This document shows positions 19,601 through 29,833 of a DNA stretch of 64,000 nt, piece by piece. Numbering within the stretch: the stretch's first letter is position 1; every line of letters begins with the position of its first letter. The translations under genes were made by a program, and so were the position numbers. Source of the DNA: JABDKH01 sp963768565 (GTDB taxonomy: Bacteria; Bacteroidota; Rhodothermia; Rhodothermales; JABDKH01). The notes below the pieces were generated by a model. That model was not told the DNA's origin. It ran no database searches and saw only the letters and a list, made by a program, of their open reading frames with translations. The stretch lies in assembly GCA_963768565.1 (NCBI GenBank), contig CAVYIO010000034.1, positions 1 through 64,000 on the forward strand, read 5' to 3'.

Positions 19601-20086
19601 ATGACCACGCATCTCCGAACCGCATTTCGCAACGCGAGGGTTCTTCTTTTTGCCCTGGCACTCTTGATGATCGGAGGATGTGATTCAGATGGACACAGTG
19701 AGGATGATGAGATCATGGTCAGCCGATTCGGCGAGAGCGAGAGTCACAACGCTGGCAGGAATTGTATGAGCTGTCATCAGTCCGGAGGAGGAGGCGAAGG
19801 AGTATTCGTTGTCGCCGGCACCGTCTACAAGGATGACGGCGTAACCACCAATCCGGGTACCGTCGTCCGAATCTATACCGAGCCGAACGAGCAGGGTGTG
19901 GTCCTCGTGAGCCTGGAGGTAGACGACAAAGGGAATTTCTACACGACGGAGCCACTGGACCTCCAGGACGGCAGGTATGTCACTGTGTCTGCCGGCGTCA
20001 CCACTCGGATGATGATCTCCGAAATAACAGGCGGAGCGTGCAACTCGTGCCACGGCAATAGTGTCGCGGTCATCAAAGCACCGTAA
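19601..20086 (+). CDS. Lipoprotein with two haem c motifs
   Basis: 161 residues. The signal MTTHLRTAFRNARVLLFALA ends in a lipobox (IGGC). Two CxxCH motifs, GRNCMSCHQSG near residue 55 and GACNSCHGNS near residue 150, bracket a beta-sandwich-like stretch (FVVAGTVYKDDGVTTNPGT, VLVSLEVDDKGNFYTTEP, GRYVTVSAGVTTRMM). Each CxxCH is a covalent haem c site, so a dihaem electron-transfer lipoprotein is predicted, matured in the periplasm. A ribosome site AAGG lies upstream of ATG 19601. The intervening domain resembles carboxypeptidase-regulatory-like folds. Partner redox enzymes are not in the window. Confidence 0.8.
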   Translation: MTTHLRTAFRNARVLLFALALLMIGGCDSDGHSEDDEIMVSRFGESESHNAGRNCMSCHQSGGGGEGVFVVAGTVYKDDGVTTNPGTVVRIYTEPNEQGVVLVSLEVDDKGNFYTTEPLDLQDGRYVTVSAGVTTRMMISEITGGACNSCHGNSVAVIKAP

Positions 20087-20151
20087 GCATCCGTCACCCC
20101 TGGGTCGAACAACGAACCATCCGCACTTATGCCTGCAATGGGAATCCCGTC

Positions 20152-21517
20152 ATGATTCAATCTTTGAATCCCGCGACCGGTCAGATCATGCGATCGTATG
20201 CCGCTCACTCAGTAGCTGACGTCGATGAAATACTGGGTCATGTGCAATCGACGTTTCTCACGTGGAGGTCAGCGCCATTTACAATGCGTTCGGATCTCAT
20301 GCGGAAGGCGGCGGCGGTTCTGCGCACTCGCCGTAGCGAACTGGCCCGGCTGATGGTGATGGAGATGGGAAAGCCGATCGACCAGGCACAGGCGGAGGTG
20401 GAGAAATGCGCATGGGTGTGTGACTTCTATGCCGATCGGGCAGAGGAATTTCTAGCCCCGGAGCCCGTCGAGACGGATGCATCGGAAAGCTTCGTCAGCT
20501 ATCAGCCGCTCGGTGTCATCCTGGCCGTGATGCCCTGGAATTTCCCTCTGTGGCAGGTCTTCCGCTTTGCAGCCCCCACGCTCATGGCCGGCAACGGTGC
20601 GGTTCTGAAACATGCGTCCAACGTACCGGGCTGCGCTCTCGCGATCGAAAGCATTTTCGTGGCGGCTGGCTTCCCGAGTGACATCTTCCGAACACTGCTG
20701 ATTGGCGGCGACGAGGTCGATCGCGTTATTCGGCACCCGGTGATCCGCGCTGTCTCGCTAACGGGCAGCACGCAGGCAGGGAAAGCCGTTGCGACGTCTG
20801 CCGCCGCCGTTCTCAAGAAGACCGTTCTCGAACTCGGCGGAAGTGATCCCGTACGTCGTTCTCGAGGACGCGAACCTTCGAGAGGCCGTCCGTCTCTGCG
20901 TGCAGAGTCGACTGATTAACAATGGCCAGTCGTGCATTGCGGCCAAACGTTTCATCGTCCCGAAAGCGATCCTCGCCGAATTCGAAGACAGGTTCGTGAA
21001 TGAAATGAGCTCCAGGAGGGTCGGCGATCCGATGAAGGAAACGACGGATGTCGGCCCGCTCGCCCGGGCGGACCTCAGGGCAGAGCTCCACCTTCAGGTT
21101 CAACAAAGCGTCGAGCGGGGGGCCAACTGCCTGTTGGGCGGCTTCATTCCCGACGGAGATGGGGTCTTCTACCCTCCTACTGTGCTGACCAATGTCTCGC
21201 CCGGCATGCCGGCGTACGATGACGAATTGTTTGGACCCGTTGCCGCGATTATCCCGGTGAACAGCGACGACGAGGCCATCGCGGTAGCCAACGACTCTGT
21301 CTATGGCCTCGGAGCCGCCGTATTCACGCGCAACATCAGGCGAGGGCGCAAGATTGCCGAGGAACAACTGGAGGCGGGAGCATGCTTCGTCAACACCTTC
21401 GTCCGTTCGGACCCGCGACTTCCGTTTGGCGGAATCAAGGAGAGCGGATTTGGTCGCGAACTGGGACGAAACGGTATTCGCGAGTTCGTTAACATCAAGA
21501 GCGTCTACATCAACTGA
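20152..21517 (+). CDS. NAD(P)-dependent aldehyde dehydrogenase, succinate-semialdehyde type (frameshifted)
   Basis: Standard ALDH superfamily enzyme read through one extra base near 20846 (LELGGSDP then YVVLEDANL). Motifs in order: MPWNFPLWQVFRFAAPTLMAGN (cofactor fold), VSLTGSTQAGKAV, LELGGSDP (general-base Glu), NNGQSCIAAKR (catalytic Cys), DELFGPVAAIIP and PFGGIKESGFGRELG. The PFGGIKxSGxGRELG ending and MEMGKPIDQAQAEVEKCA start are typical of the GabD/Sad-type semialdehyde dehydrogenases, which oxidise succinate semialdehyde or similar to the acid. Substrate is not proven by sequence. About 455 residues, cytoplasmic. It precedes the HAD nucleotidase by 66 bases on the same strand. Confidence 0.88.
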
Positions 21518-21583
21518 ACAACACTGAACGCAGAGATCACCTCAGGTCCGCGCGACCTCTACTCCAAACTGATACCCACTGAT

Positions 21584-23098
21584 ATGTCCTCCCACTCCTC
21601 TGCCAGAACGAAACGTCGGAGCGCGCAACTTCGATCAAGCCATACCAGTGCGGCAGACACCGATTTCGACACTCGCTATGTGCACGGCCTTTTCTGCAAT
21701 CGCACACTGAACCTGCGATCGATCCAGGCGATCGGCTACGACATGGACTACACGCTGATTCACTATCGGATGAGTGAGTGGGAGAACCGTGCGTACGACC
21801 ACCTGAAGGCAAGACTGCTTGCGGCAAATTGGCCCGTCGGAAAACTCGAATTCGATCCCAATCTGGTGACGCGAGGACTGATCATCGACACTTCTAAGGG
21901 CAACGTCCTGAAGGCCAACCGCTTCGGATATGTGAAGCACGCCTTTCACGGCACAAAGCCCATCGAGTTCGAATCAAAGAAGCAGGTGTATCGCGACACG
22001 CTTGTCGACCTGAGCGACCGGCGGTGGGTCTTCATGAACACGTTGTTCTCGATTTCAGAAGCCTGTATGTATATGCAGCTTGTCGATCTTCTCGACGACG
22101 GGTCGGTCAATCAGGTTCGTGGCTATGATGAACTCTATCAATTTGTGCGGCGCTCCCTCGACGAAGCTCACGTGGAAGGTCAGTTGAAGAGGGATATCAT
22201 GTCCGATCCCGAGCGCTTCGTCGAACTTGACCAGGATCTTGCGCTCGCTTTGCTCGACCAGAAGTACGCCGGGAAGAAGCTCTTGCTAATCACCAACTCG
22301 GAATGGGGTTACACCGCCCCGATGATGTCGTTCGTGCTGGATTCGTATCTGCCAGACGGTATGACGTGGACAGACCTGTTTGACATCAAAATCGTTGGAG
22401 CACGAAAACCCGATTTCTTTGCCCTCCGGATGCCAACGTTTGAAGTGGTTGACGAAGCCGGTCTCCTGAAGGCTCACGTAGGCTTGCTCGAGTCCGGCCG
22501 CACCTATGTTGGAGCCAATGCCAGCCTGGTTGAGGACAGCCTGGATCTCTCCGGAGACGAGATTCTATACGTCGGCGACCACATCTTCGCCGACGTGAAC
22601 GTGTCGAAGAGCATCAACCGATGGCGTACCGCGCTCATCATCCGTGAGTTGGAGGATGAGATTCGCGCCCTCGAGGGATTCCAGAAATCGGAAGTGATCT
22701 TGACGGATTTAATGGAGCAAAAAGAGCAGATTGAGTCGGAGTATTCCGAGACGCGGATACGACTGCTTCGTGCTCGGCACGGCTATGGTAAGTCCGACGA
22801 TACGGAGCCCGCCATTCATGAAAAGCGAATGTCCGAGTTGCGGGGCAGGCTTGTCAGGCTTGACGAGAAGATTGCACCTCTGGCGCGGGCGTCAGCTCGT
22901 CTTCTCAATCCGAACTGGGGACCGCTGATGCGAACCGGGAAGGACAAGAGCCATCTGGCCCGACAGATCGAACGGTACGCGGACGTTTATACGACCCGGG
23001 TATCTAACTTTCTGCATCACACGCCTTACATCTACTTGCGTGCGCACCGGGGGAGTCTACCCCACGACACAATCGACGAATTCGGCGCCTATATCTAG
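21584..23098 (+). CDS. HAD-IG family 5'-nucleotidase (cytosolic purine nucleotidase-like)
   Basis: 504 residues. HAD motif I is IQAIGYDMDYTLIHYR (nucleophile Asp and +2 Asp), followed by the cap region RGLIIDTSKGNVLKANRFGY, motif II at KKLLLITNSEWGY, and motifs III/IV at ILYVGDHIFADVNVSK. This is the HAD-IG (NT5C2-like) family, which dephosphorylates purine nucleoside monophosphates in the cytoplasm. A helical C-terminal region (LMEQKEQIESEYSETRIR, coiled-coil-like) and a final HTPYIYLRAHRGSLPHD segment are also typical. Intact frame. Shares the strand with the upstream aldehyde dehydrogenase. Confidence 0.9.
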   Translation: MSSHSSARTKRRSAQLRSSHTSAADTDFDTRYVHGLFCNRTLNLRSIQAIGYDMDYTLIHYRMSEWENRAYDHLKARLLAANWPVGKLEFDPNLVTRGLIIDTSKGNVLKANRFGYVKHAFHGTKPIEFESKKQVYRDTLVDLSDRRWVFMNTLFSISEACMYMQLVDLLDDGSVNQVRGYDELYQFVRRSLDEAHVEGQLKRDIMSDPERFVELDQDLALALLDQKYAGKKLLLITNSEWGYTAPMMSFVLDSYLPDGMTWTDLFDIKIVGARKPDFFALRMPTFEVVDEAGLLKAHVGLLESGRTYVGANASLVEDSLDLSGDEILYVGDHIFADVNVSKSINRWRTALIIRELEDEIRALEGFQKSEVILTDLMEQKEQIESEYSETRIRLLRARHGYGKSDDTEPAIHEKRMSELRGRLVRLDEKIAPLARASARLLNPNWGPLMRTGKDKSHLARQIERYADVYTTRVSNFLHHTPYIYLRAHRGSLPHDTIDEFGAYI

Positions 23099-23104
23099 TG
23101 TGAC

Positions 23105-23471
23105 TTACTGGTTGAGCACCAGGACGCTCCGCACGCGCGCAGCCTGGACGTCGTAGTCACTCTGTACCGGCTCTCTGAAATCTGCCGATCCATGCGCGGG
23201 TATCTCTCTGACCACCGCGTACATGCCATCGACACGTCGATTCTTGTCGTCGAACAGTGTTATCTGAATCTGGGCACCGCCGACTGCAGTATCCGAGTCG
23301 TTGAACACCGTTCCCGTGAGGATGCGCGCGCCGCTCGGATGAAGCTTGAGCTCGATTGTCTCGACGCGTAACGCCGGACCCCTGTCTCGTGTCCCGCACG
23401 CTGCGACCGTGAGCGCCACGAACGAACACCAAAATCACGAGCGCAATTGGGCGGACCTGTTGGTACATCAT
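23105..23471 (-). CDS. FxLYD-domain lipoprotein (frameshifted near the N terminus)
   Basis: A Met at 23471 opens MMYQQVRPIALVILVF, and after a single-base break near 23420 the frame continues VALTVAACGTRDRG, together a lipoprotein signal with lipobox TVAAC. The mature part is an FxLYD-type beta sandwich: ARILTGTVFNDSDTAVGGAQ, IQITLFDDKNRRVDGMYAV, EIPAHGSADFREPV. FxLYD domains are small extracytoplasmic modules of unclear function. The start lies 6 bases after the carbamoyltransferase stop, so the two are probably co-transcribed with valS. Confidence 0.75.
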
Positions 23472-23477
23472 TTTGCG

Positions 23478-25283
23478 TTAATCAAGTCCGTACTGGGACG
23501 CGATCTCCTCCAGAGAGTACAGGTCTGAATCCGGTTCGCCTAACATCTCCCTGGTGATAAGGTGAGTGCCCATCACCAACGCATCCATGTGCGTTCTCCG
23601 GAAACACTGAAAAGCATCGTCGGGCGTGCATACGATCGGTTCTCCGCGCACGTTAAAACTTGTATTGACGAGAACGGGACAGCCTGTGAGATGACCGAAC
23701 TCCTTTAGTAAGCGATGGAAGAGTGGATTTCGCGCTTCGTCTACGGTCTGGATTCTGGCTGAGCCATCAACGTGGGTAACCGCCGGAATGGGAGACTCGA
23801 TAAGAGAAAGGCGGTCCAGCCCGGTCCCGCGGATCGCAACGTCCCGCACAGAAGACACCAGCAACATGTACGGACTCTCCGCTTCCGTTTCAAAAAAGGA
23901 GGAGGCGTCTTCGGCCGACACGCTTGGTGCAAACGGTCGGAAGCTCTCGCGAAACTTGATCTTCAGATTCACTCGTCGCTGAACGTCGCGACCACGCGGA
24001 TCCGCGAGAATGGAACGGCAACCCAGCGCCCGCGGGCCGAACTCCATGCGGCCATGGAACCAGCCAACGACGTTACCTGCGGCGAGAAGAGCCGCTGTTC
24101 GAGCGGCCACATCGCCCTTCTCCATGGTCTCGAACGGGATGTCGTTCGACCGGAGGAATGACTCGATCTCACTGTCACTAAATTCCGGGCCGAGGTGGCT
24201 GGCTCTCATCGCGTCAGGCCGCCTGGGTACCCGCTCTTTGCCGAAGTAGTCATACCAGGCGACGAGTGCGGCACCCAGGGAGCCTCCGGCATCCCCGGCT
24301 GCCGGCTGAATCCAGATATTTTCGAATCCACCCTCGCGCATAAGCCGACCGTTGGCCACACAATTCAACGCAACCCCGCCGGCGAGGCACAGATTTGTCT
24401 CACCCGTCACCTGACGTACGTGCGATGCCATCGACAAGATCACGTCTTCGGTAACCTCCTGGATTGAGCGTGCCAGGTCCATCTCGCGCTGGGTCAGGGG
24501 TGACTCCGGCTTTCTTTCCGGTCCTTCGAAAAGCGTCGCGAATTTGCGCCCCGTCATGCGCAATCCGTGAGCATACTCGAAGTATTTCATATTGAGGCGG
24601 AAGGAGCCGTCGTTGCGAACATCGATGAGCTTTTCCCGGATCGTAGATACGAAGCGCGGCTCACCATACGGCGCAAGACCCATCAGTTTGTACTCGCCTG
24701 AATTCACCTTGAAACCGCAGAAGTACGTGAACGCACTGTACAGCAAGCCAAGTGAATGTGGAAAGTGGATCTCGCTCTGGATTTCGATTGAACTACCCGC
24801 ACCGACGCCGAACGATGTCGTGGTCCATTCTCCGACTCCGTCGGTTGTCAGGAAGGCTGATCGTTCGAATGGCGACGGGAAGAAAGCACTCGCCGCGTGA
24901 CTCTCATGGTGTTCCGGGAACACGATGACGCCATCGTATTCCAGTTCGCGCTGGAGAAGATCAGGAATCCAGAGCTTGCGCTTCAGCCACAGAGGCATCG
25001 CTTTCGTGAACGAGCGCAGGCCGCGCGGTGCATAGGAAACATAGGTCTCCAACAGCCGCTCAAATTTTAGAAAGGGCTTGTCGTAGAAGGCGATGGCGTC
25101 GAGGTCGCGCGACGAGATCCCGGCGTAATCCAGACAGTACCGGATGGCGTGGGTGGGGAATTCCGGATCGTGCTTCCGACGGGTGAACCGTTCCTCCTGC
25201 GCCGCAGCAACAACCTCACCGTCCAACACGAGTGCGGCTGCCGAGTCGTGATACCAGCACGATATTCCGAGAACGTAACCCAA
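23478..25283 (-). CDS. NodU/CmcH-family carbamoyltransferase
   Basis: 601 residues, intact. The N-terminal YrdC-unlike ASKHA half starts MGYVLGISCWYHDSAAALVL, with VVAAAQEERFTRRKHDPEFP and the metal-binding FPEHHESHAASAFFPSPFE; the middle has LCLAGGVALNCVANGRL, and the C-terminal carbamoyltransferase part has MEFGPRALGCRSILADPR and VLVNTSFNVRGEPIVCTPDDA. The family transfers carbamoyl from carbamoyl phosphate to a hydroxyl of a sugar or antibiotic through carbamoyl-AMP. The acceptor here is unknown: no biosynthetic cluster surrounds it. It begins 19 bases after the valS stop, so it is probably transcribed with it. A cell-surface glycan is a plausible target, inferred only. Confidence 0.92.
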   Translation of the reverse strand: MGYVLGISCWYHDSAAALVLDGEVVAAAQEERFTRRKHDPEFPTHAIRYCLDYAGISSRDLDAIAFYDKPFLKFERLLETYVSYAPRGLRSFTKAMPLWLKRKLWIPDLLQRELEYDGVIVFPEHHESHAASAFFPSPFERSAFLTTDGVGEWTTTSFGVGAGSSIEIQSEIHFPHSLGLLYSAFTYFCGFKVNSGEYKLMGLAPYGEPRFVSTIREKLIDVRNDGSFRLNMKYFEYAHGLRMTGRKFATLFEGPERKPESPLTQREMDLARSIQEVTEDVILSMASHVRQVTGETNLCLAGGVALNCVANGRLMREGGFENIWIQPAAGDAGGSLGAALVAWYDYFGKERVPRRPDAMRASHLGPEFSDSEIESFLRSNDIPFETMEKGDVAARTAALLAAGNVVGWFHGRMEFGPRALGCRSILADPRGRDVQRRVNLKIKFRESFRPFAPSVSAEDASSFFETEAESPYMLLVSSVRDVAIRGTGLDRLSLIESPIPAVTHVDGSARIQTVDEARNPLFHRLLKEFGHLTGCPVLVNTSFNVRGEPIVCTPDDAFQCFRRTHMDALVMGTHLITREMLGEPDSDLYSLEEIASQYGLD

Positions 25284-25302
25284 GCGGAGCCCTCTCTACG
25301 TT

Positions 25303-28005
25303 TCAGTCCACACGAGCCAGATCTTCGAGATTAGTCCGGAGGCGCTTCAGCTCGGCGACCGTATCCGCCTCCTTCTTGCGTTCACGCTCCACCACTTCCG
25401 CGGGAGCCTTACTCACGAACTGTCGATTCTGAAGCTTCTTCTGAATATTGACGACGAAGTCCTCCTTTTGATCGATCTCCTTCTGCAGCCTGTCCCGCTC
25501 AACGGAAAGATCGATCATCCCGGACAGGGGGATAAACACGACGTTTCGTCCAACGACTGCGGACGCACTCGCGATCGGCTTCTTCCGACCGCTGCCTGCC
25601 TCAAGCTGATCGACTCGCGCGAGCTTCTCGAAGTAGTCGCGGTGGCTTTCGAGCGCCGCAAGCAGGTCGGGTTCTTTGGAAGACACGTTGATGATCACGC
25701 CGATGTGTTTCGACGGCGGAACGTTGTACTCGGCACGAATATTCCGAATACCCGACACCATCTCTTGAATGACAGAGAACGTCTCAGCTGCGGTGTCAGA
25801 TTTCTCCATCGGGTTCGCAGCCGGCCACTCTTGTACCATGCACGACTCTCCTTCGCCGCGGGGCCTGACTCGCTGCCAGAGATCTTCCGTGATGAACGGC
25901 ATGAACGGATGAAGGAGCAGCATCATCTTCTCGTACAACTCGACGGCCAGCGCGATTCGCTCGTCCTCCATCGTCTCGCTCTGGGCGGCTTGATCAGCTC
26001 GAGATACCAGTCGCAGAAGTCGCCTCCAGAAGACATCGTAGATCGACGCCAGCGCTTCGTTCAGACGATAGCGATCGACGGCTTCGTTGACACGCTCGAT
26101 CGTCGTGTTGAGCCGATGCAGCATCCACTGCTCGACAAGGTCGCAGTTCGCCGAACGTCGCGCGTCCGGCGATAGTCTTGTCCCGGCTCCATGAACTGAC
26201 CGAACACGTTGAATGCGTTCCAGATCTTGTTCGCGAAGTTGCGACCCATCTCGAACTTGAGTCGGGTCGAGCTTGATGTCCTGGCCCTGCGCGCACAAGC
26301 ATGGTCAGCGAGAAGCGCACCGCGTCGGCGCCGTACTGCTCGATCATGTCGAGCGGGTCGATGCCGTTGCCGAGGCTCTTGGACATCCACCGGCCGAGCT
26401 TGTCCTTGATCATTCCCGTGATGAAGATGTCGCGGTACGGGATCTCGCCCGTGAAGTGCAGGCCAGCCATGATCATCCGGGCGATCCAGAAGAACAGGAT
26501 GTCGTAGCCCGAGACCAGCACGTCCGTCGGGTAGAAGTAGGGACGTCTTTTTTCGCCTGGTCGTCGTCGTGGGCCAGCCGAGCGTGGCAAAAGGCCAGAG
26601 CCAGGACGAAAACCACGTGTCGAGCACGTCTTCGTCCTGCACCATCCCCGGCTCGGGCTGCTCGACCGACACGACGAAGTCGCGGGTTTCGTCGATCTCG
26701 ACCCTCCGCGTCGGTGTAGTACCAGACCGGAATCCGGTGACCCCACCAGAGCTGGCGCGAGATGGACCAGTCGCGGATGTTCTTCCAGCCAGCGGAAGTA
26801 CTCGTTCTCCCAGCGCTTCGGGTAGAACGTGATCTTGCCCGTCCGGACCGCCTCGAGGGCCGGCTCGGCCAGCGGCTTCATCTTGACGAACCACTGCCGC
26901 GAAATCAGCGGCTCGATGATCGGCCTTCGAGCGACTGCGAGATGGGCATGGTGATCTTGTATGGCTCGATCTTCTCGAGCAGACCCTGCGCCTCGAGGTC
27001 CTCGACGATCTCGGTCGCGCGCCACGAAACGATCGAGACCCTCGTACGGCGCCGCCGTTCTGAGTTGATGGTCCCGTCCGGGTTCATGATGTTGACGACA
27101 TCGAGGCCGTGTCGCTTGCCGATCTCGAAGTCGTTCTTGTCGTGCGCCGGCGTGATCTTGAGCGCGCCCGCGCCGAACTCCATCTTGACGTACTCGTCAG
27201 CGATGATAGGAATTTCGCGCTCGACCAGCGGAAGAATCACCTTCTTGCCAATGATGTCGGCATAGCGATCGTCGTCCGGATGAACGGCAATGGCCGTGTC
27301 ACCCAGCATCGTTTCGGGGCGCGTCGTCGCAACCGTGATGTGACCCGACCCATCGGCCAATGGATAGCGAACGTACCACAGACTGCCGTCTCGCTCGACA
27401 TTGTCTACCTCTTCGTCTGACAGAGCCGTGCGGTTTTCGGGATCCCAGTTGACCAGATAGTCACCGCGATAGATCAGACCCTCCTCGTACAATTGAACGA
27501 ACACACGCTGGACCGCTTCGACGTACCCGTCGTCCATTGTAAATCGTTCTCGTGCCCAGTCGCACGAGTCGCCGAGTCGGCGTTTCTGCTGAAGAATGAT
27601 ATCGCCATACTCGTCAACCCATTCCCAGACATGATCCATGAATGCATCTCGACCGAGATCGTGTCGCGTTCGACCGTCCCGGTCTTTGATGGATCGTTCC
27701 ACAACGTTCTGTGTCGCGATCCCCGCATGGTCCTTGCCCGGCATCCAGAGGGCTTCGAAGCCCTGCATGCGGCGAAGGCGTGTAAGGGCGTCCTGGATCG
27801 TGTCCTGAAGCGCGTGACCCATGTGAAGACGCCCGGTCACGTTCGGAGGCGGCATCATGATGACGTGCGGCTTCCGCGACGAGTCGGCGGAAGTCCCGAA
27901 GTAACCGTGGTTCTCCCAGTACTCGTACCATTTCCCCTCGATGCTTCGCGGGTCATACGCCTCGCGATTGACGAGCGAACCTTTGTCCAGTCCGTCGCTC
28001 TCCAT
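25303..28005 (-). CDS. valS: Valyl-tRNA synthetase (frameshifted, mosaic centre)
   Basis: Class I synthetase charging tRNA-Val. The N-terminal frame reads KWYEYWENHGYF, PPPNVTGRLHMGHALQDTIQ (HIGH motif), MPGKDHAGIATQ, the editing domain VATTRPETMLGDTAIAVHP and ITPAHDKNDFEIGKRHG. The centre, about 26,000-27,050, is split over several frames but still carries the DILFFWIARMIMAGLHFTGE helix and WMSKSLGNGIDPLDMI, the KMSKS loop; here the first Lys is read as Trp while the essential second Lys is kept. The C-terminal frame has the anticodon-binding domain (PFMPFITEDLWQRV) and the Val-tRNA coiled-coil arm LDPTQ...VERERKKEAD. The central segment also has clearly higher GC at third positions than the flanks. 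About 900 residues. Confidence 0.9.
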
Positions 28006-28059
28006 AACTCAAATGGTGTTTTTCGTGTACGTGGTGCGAGGTGTCAGGGGGTCTGCCGA

Positions 28060-28092
28060 AAACCCAAAAACCTGGCAACGAGAGCCAGGTTG
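28060..28092 (-). terminator. Rho-independent terminator after crtI
   Basis: On the minus strand, AACCTGGC (28091-28084) pairs with GCCAGGTT (28076-28069) around a 7-base loop and is followed directly by a T-rich run (TTTTTGGGTTTT). It lies between the crtI stop and the valS start, separating the two leftward genes. Confidence 0.7.
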
Positions 28093-28161
28093 TTGCCCAG
28101 CGGCATTGAGCCGACCGGCAATAATACGAGGTAGCGGCCAAAGTTGCGGTGCCGTCGGGGG

Positions 28162-29712
28162 CTACACCACGGCGCGACGACGCAGAACTGCATCCGGCGC
28201 TGGAACAACGGTGTCGAGGACTCGCGCGGTCGAGAGCACGCCCGGAAGTCCAGCACCCGGATGTGTGCCCGCACCTGTAAAGAAAAGGCCTTCAACATCT
28301 TCGCTCCGATTATGAGGCCTGAAGTAAGCGCTTTGCGTTAGTACGGGCTCCACACTGAACGCCGCGCCCTTGTACGACAAATAATCTTTCTCAAAGTCAG
28401 CAGGCGTAAGCATTCTTGAGACTACGAGTTCCTCTTCGAGCCCGGGCAAGAGAGAATCGCTCAGGTAACGACTGACTCGCTGTCGATACGATTCGGCAGC
28501 GGCGATCCAGTCAATCCCGCTGTCGAGGTGAGGGACAGGTGACAGAACGTAGAACGAATCACAGCCGGGCGGCGCCATTCCCGGATCTGTTGCTGTCGGA
28601 CGATGCAGGTAGAGACTGAAATCGTCGGCCAGGATCTTGCGATCAAACACATCTCGAAGAAGTCCTTTGTATCGGGGCCCGAGGAGGATTGTGTGATGCA
28701 CGACGTCCGGATACTTACGCTTCGTCCCGAAGTACCAGACAAAGAGCCCCATTGAGTATCGCAGATTATCGATTCGTTTATTCGTCCACCGCCTTCGCGC
28801 GTTGGCGGGCACGAGGTACCTGTAAGTCCAGGCGACATCGGCATTTGAAACGACCACATCAGCATCGATTTCTTCTCCGTCAGCGAGAACCACTCCGGTG
28901 GCTACGCCGTCGCGAATCCGTATCTGTCTTACCTCGGTGTTGAGCCGGATGTCGACACCTAGATCAAGAAGCAAATCGACGAGACCTTTCACGATCGCGC
29001 CGGTACCACCAATCGCATAGTGTACACCCCATTTGCGTTCCAGAAACAGGATGAGGGAGTAGATCGAGGTGACCTTGAACGGGTTGCCACCAACCAGCAG
29101 CGGATGGAATGACAGCACCTGCCGAATTTTGTCGTTCTTGATGTATTTCGAAACCAGGCTGTAGACGGTCCGGTAGCTTTCGAGCTTCATCATTGCCGGC
29201 ACGATCTTCGCCATATCCCATACTCTGTCGAACGGGATGTGTCCGAGTTGCTCGAATCCTACATGGAAGATGTCCTCGCTCTTCTGCAGGAAGCGTTCGT
29301 ATCCCTCAACATCGTCGGGAGCAAATCGCGCGATCTCAGTCTTCATGCGGTCCAGATCGCCCGTGTAGTCGAATGCGGTCCCGTCATCAAAACGAATACG
29401 GTAGAAGGGGTCGACCGGACGTAGATCGACGTAGTCCTTCATTTCCTTTCCAGCGAGGTCCCAGAGTTCCTCCAGCAGAAAAGGAGCCGTGATAACAGTC
29501 GGCCCTCCATCGAAGACGAAACCGTCTTTTTCGAACACGCGCGCACGACCACCGGGCTGATCGAGCCGATCAAGGAGAGTTACCGAGTACCCCCTGGTTA
29601 CTAGTCTGACGGCCGCGGCCAGACCTCCGAAGCCGGCTCCGATTACAACGGCGCGCGCTTCTCGCACAGGCGTCGAACCTCTACGGCTGTCCATCTGACT
29701 CTGGGAACGCAT
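28162..29712 (-). CDS. crtI: Phytoene desaturase / CrtI-type carotenoid dehydrogenase
   Basis: 516 residues, intact. The FAD-binding Rossmann motif is AVVIGAGFGGLAAAVRL followed by the Glu/Asp pair region LLDRLDQPGGRARV. Family segments include DGFVFDGGPTVITAPFLLEE, HPLLVGGNPFKVTSIYSLI, GVHYAIGGTGAIVKGLVDLL, ADVVVSNADVAWTYR and the C-terminal GLFFTGAGTHPGAGLPGVL. CrtI enzymes introduce double bonds into phytoene at the membrane to give neurosporene or lycopene, the entry to coloured carotenoids. No crtB or other carotenoid gene lies in the window. The start may be the Met at residue 7 (29694). A terminator follows the gene. Confidence 0.92.
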   Translation of the reverse strand: MRSQSQMDSRRGSTPVREARAVVIGAGFGGLAAAVRLVTRGYSVTLLDRLDQPGGRARVFEKDGFVFDGGPTVITAPFLLEELWDLAGKEMKDYVDLRPVDPFYRIRFDDGTAFDYTGDLDRMKTEIARFAPDDVEGYERFLQKSEDIFHVGFEQLGHIPFDRVWDMAKIVPAMMKLESYRTVYSLVSKYIKNDKIRQVLSFHPLLVGGNPFKVTSIYSLILFLERKWGVHYAIGGTGAIVKGLVDLLLDLGVDIRLNTEVRQIRIRDGVATGVVLADGEEIDADVVVSNADVAWTYRYLVPANARRRWTNKRIDNLRYSMGLFVWYFGTKRKYPDVVHHTILLGPRYKGLLRDVFDRKILADDFSLYLHRPTATDPGMAPPGCDSFYVLSPVPHLDSGIDWIAAAESYRQRVSRYLSDSLLPGLEEELVVSRMLTPADFEKDYLSYKGAAFSVEPVLTQSAYFRPHNRSEDVEGLFFTGAGTHPGAGLPGVLSTARVLDTVVPAPDAVLRRRAVV

Positions 29713-29833
29713 TTGCTGTTTGTGGGCGATCGATGTTGTCTGTTAGTCGTTGCGAATCCAAACGCACGATCGGCACGGGCGTTACACGGATCGGCCGAAA
29801 TGTAAGTGAAGAGTGACCGACGTGCAGATTAAG

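Noticed and set aside
20840..20850. Programmed frameshifting in the aldehyde dehydrogenase
   Set aside because: There is no slippery heptamer or downstream structure, and many unrelated genes in the window carry similar one-base breaks, so sequencing error is simpler.
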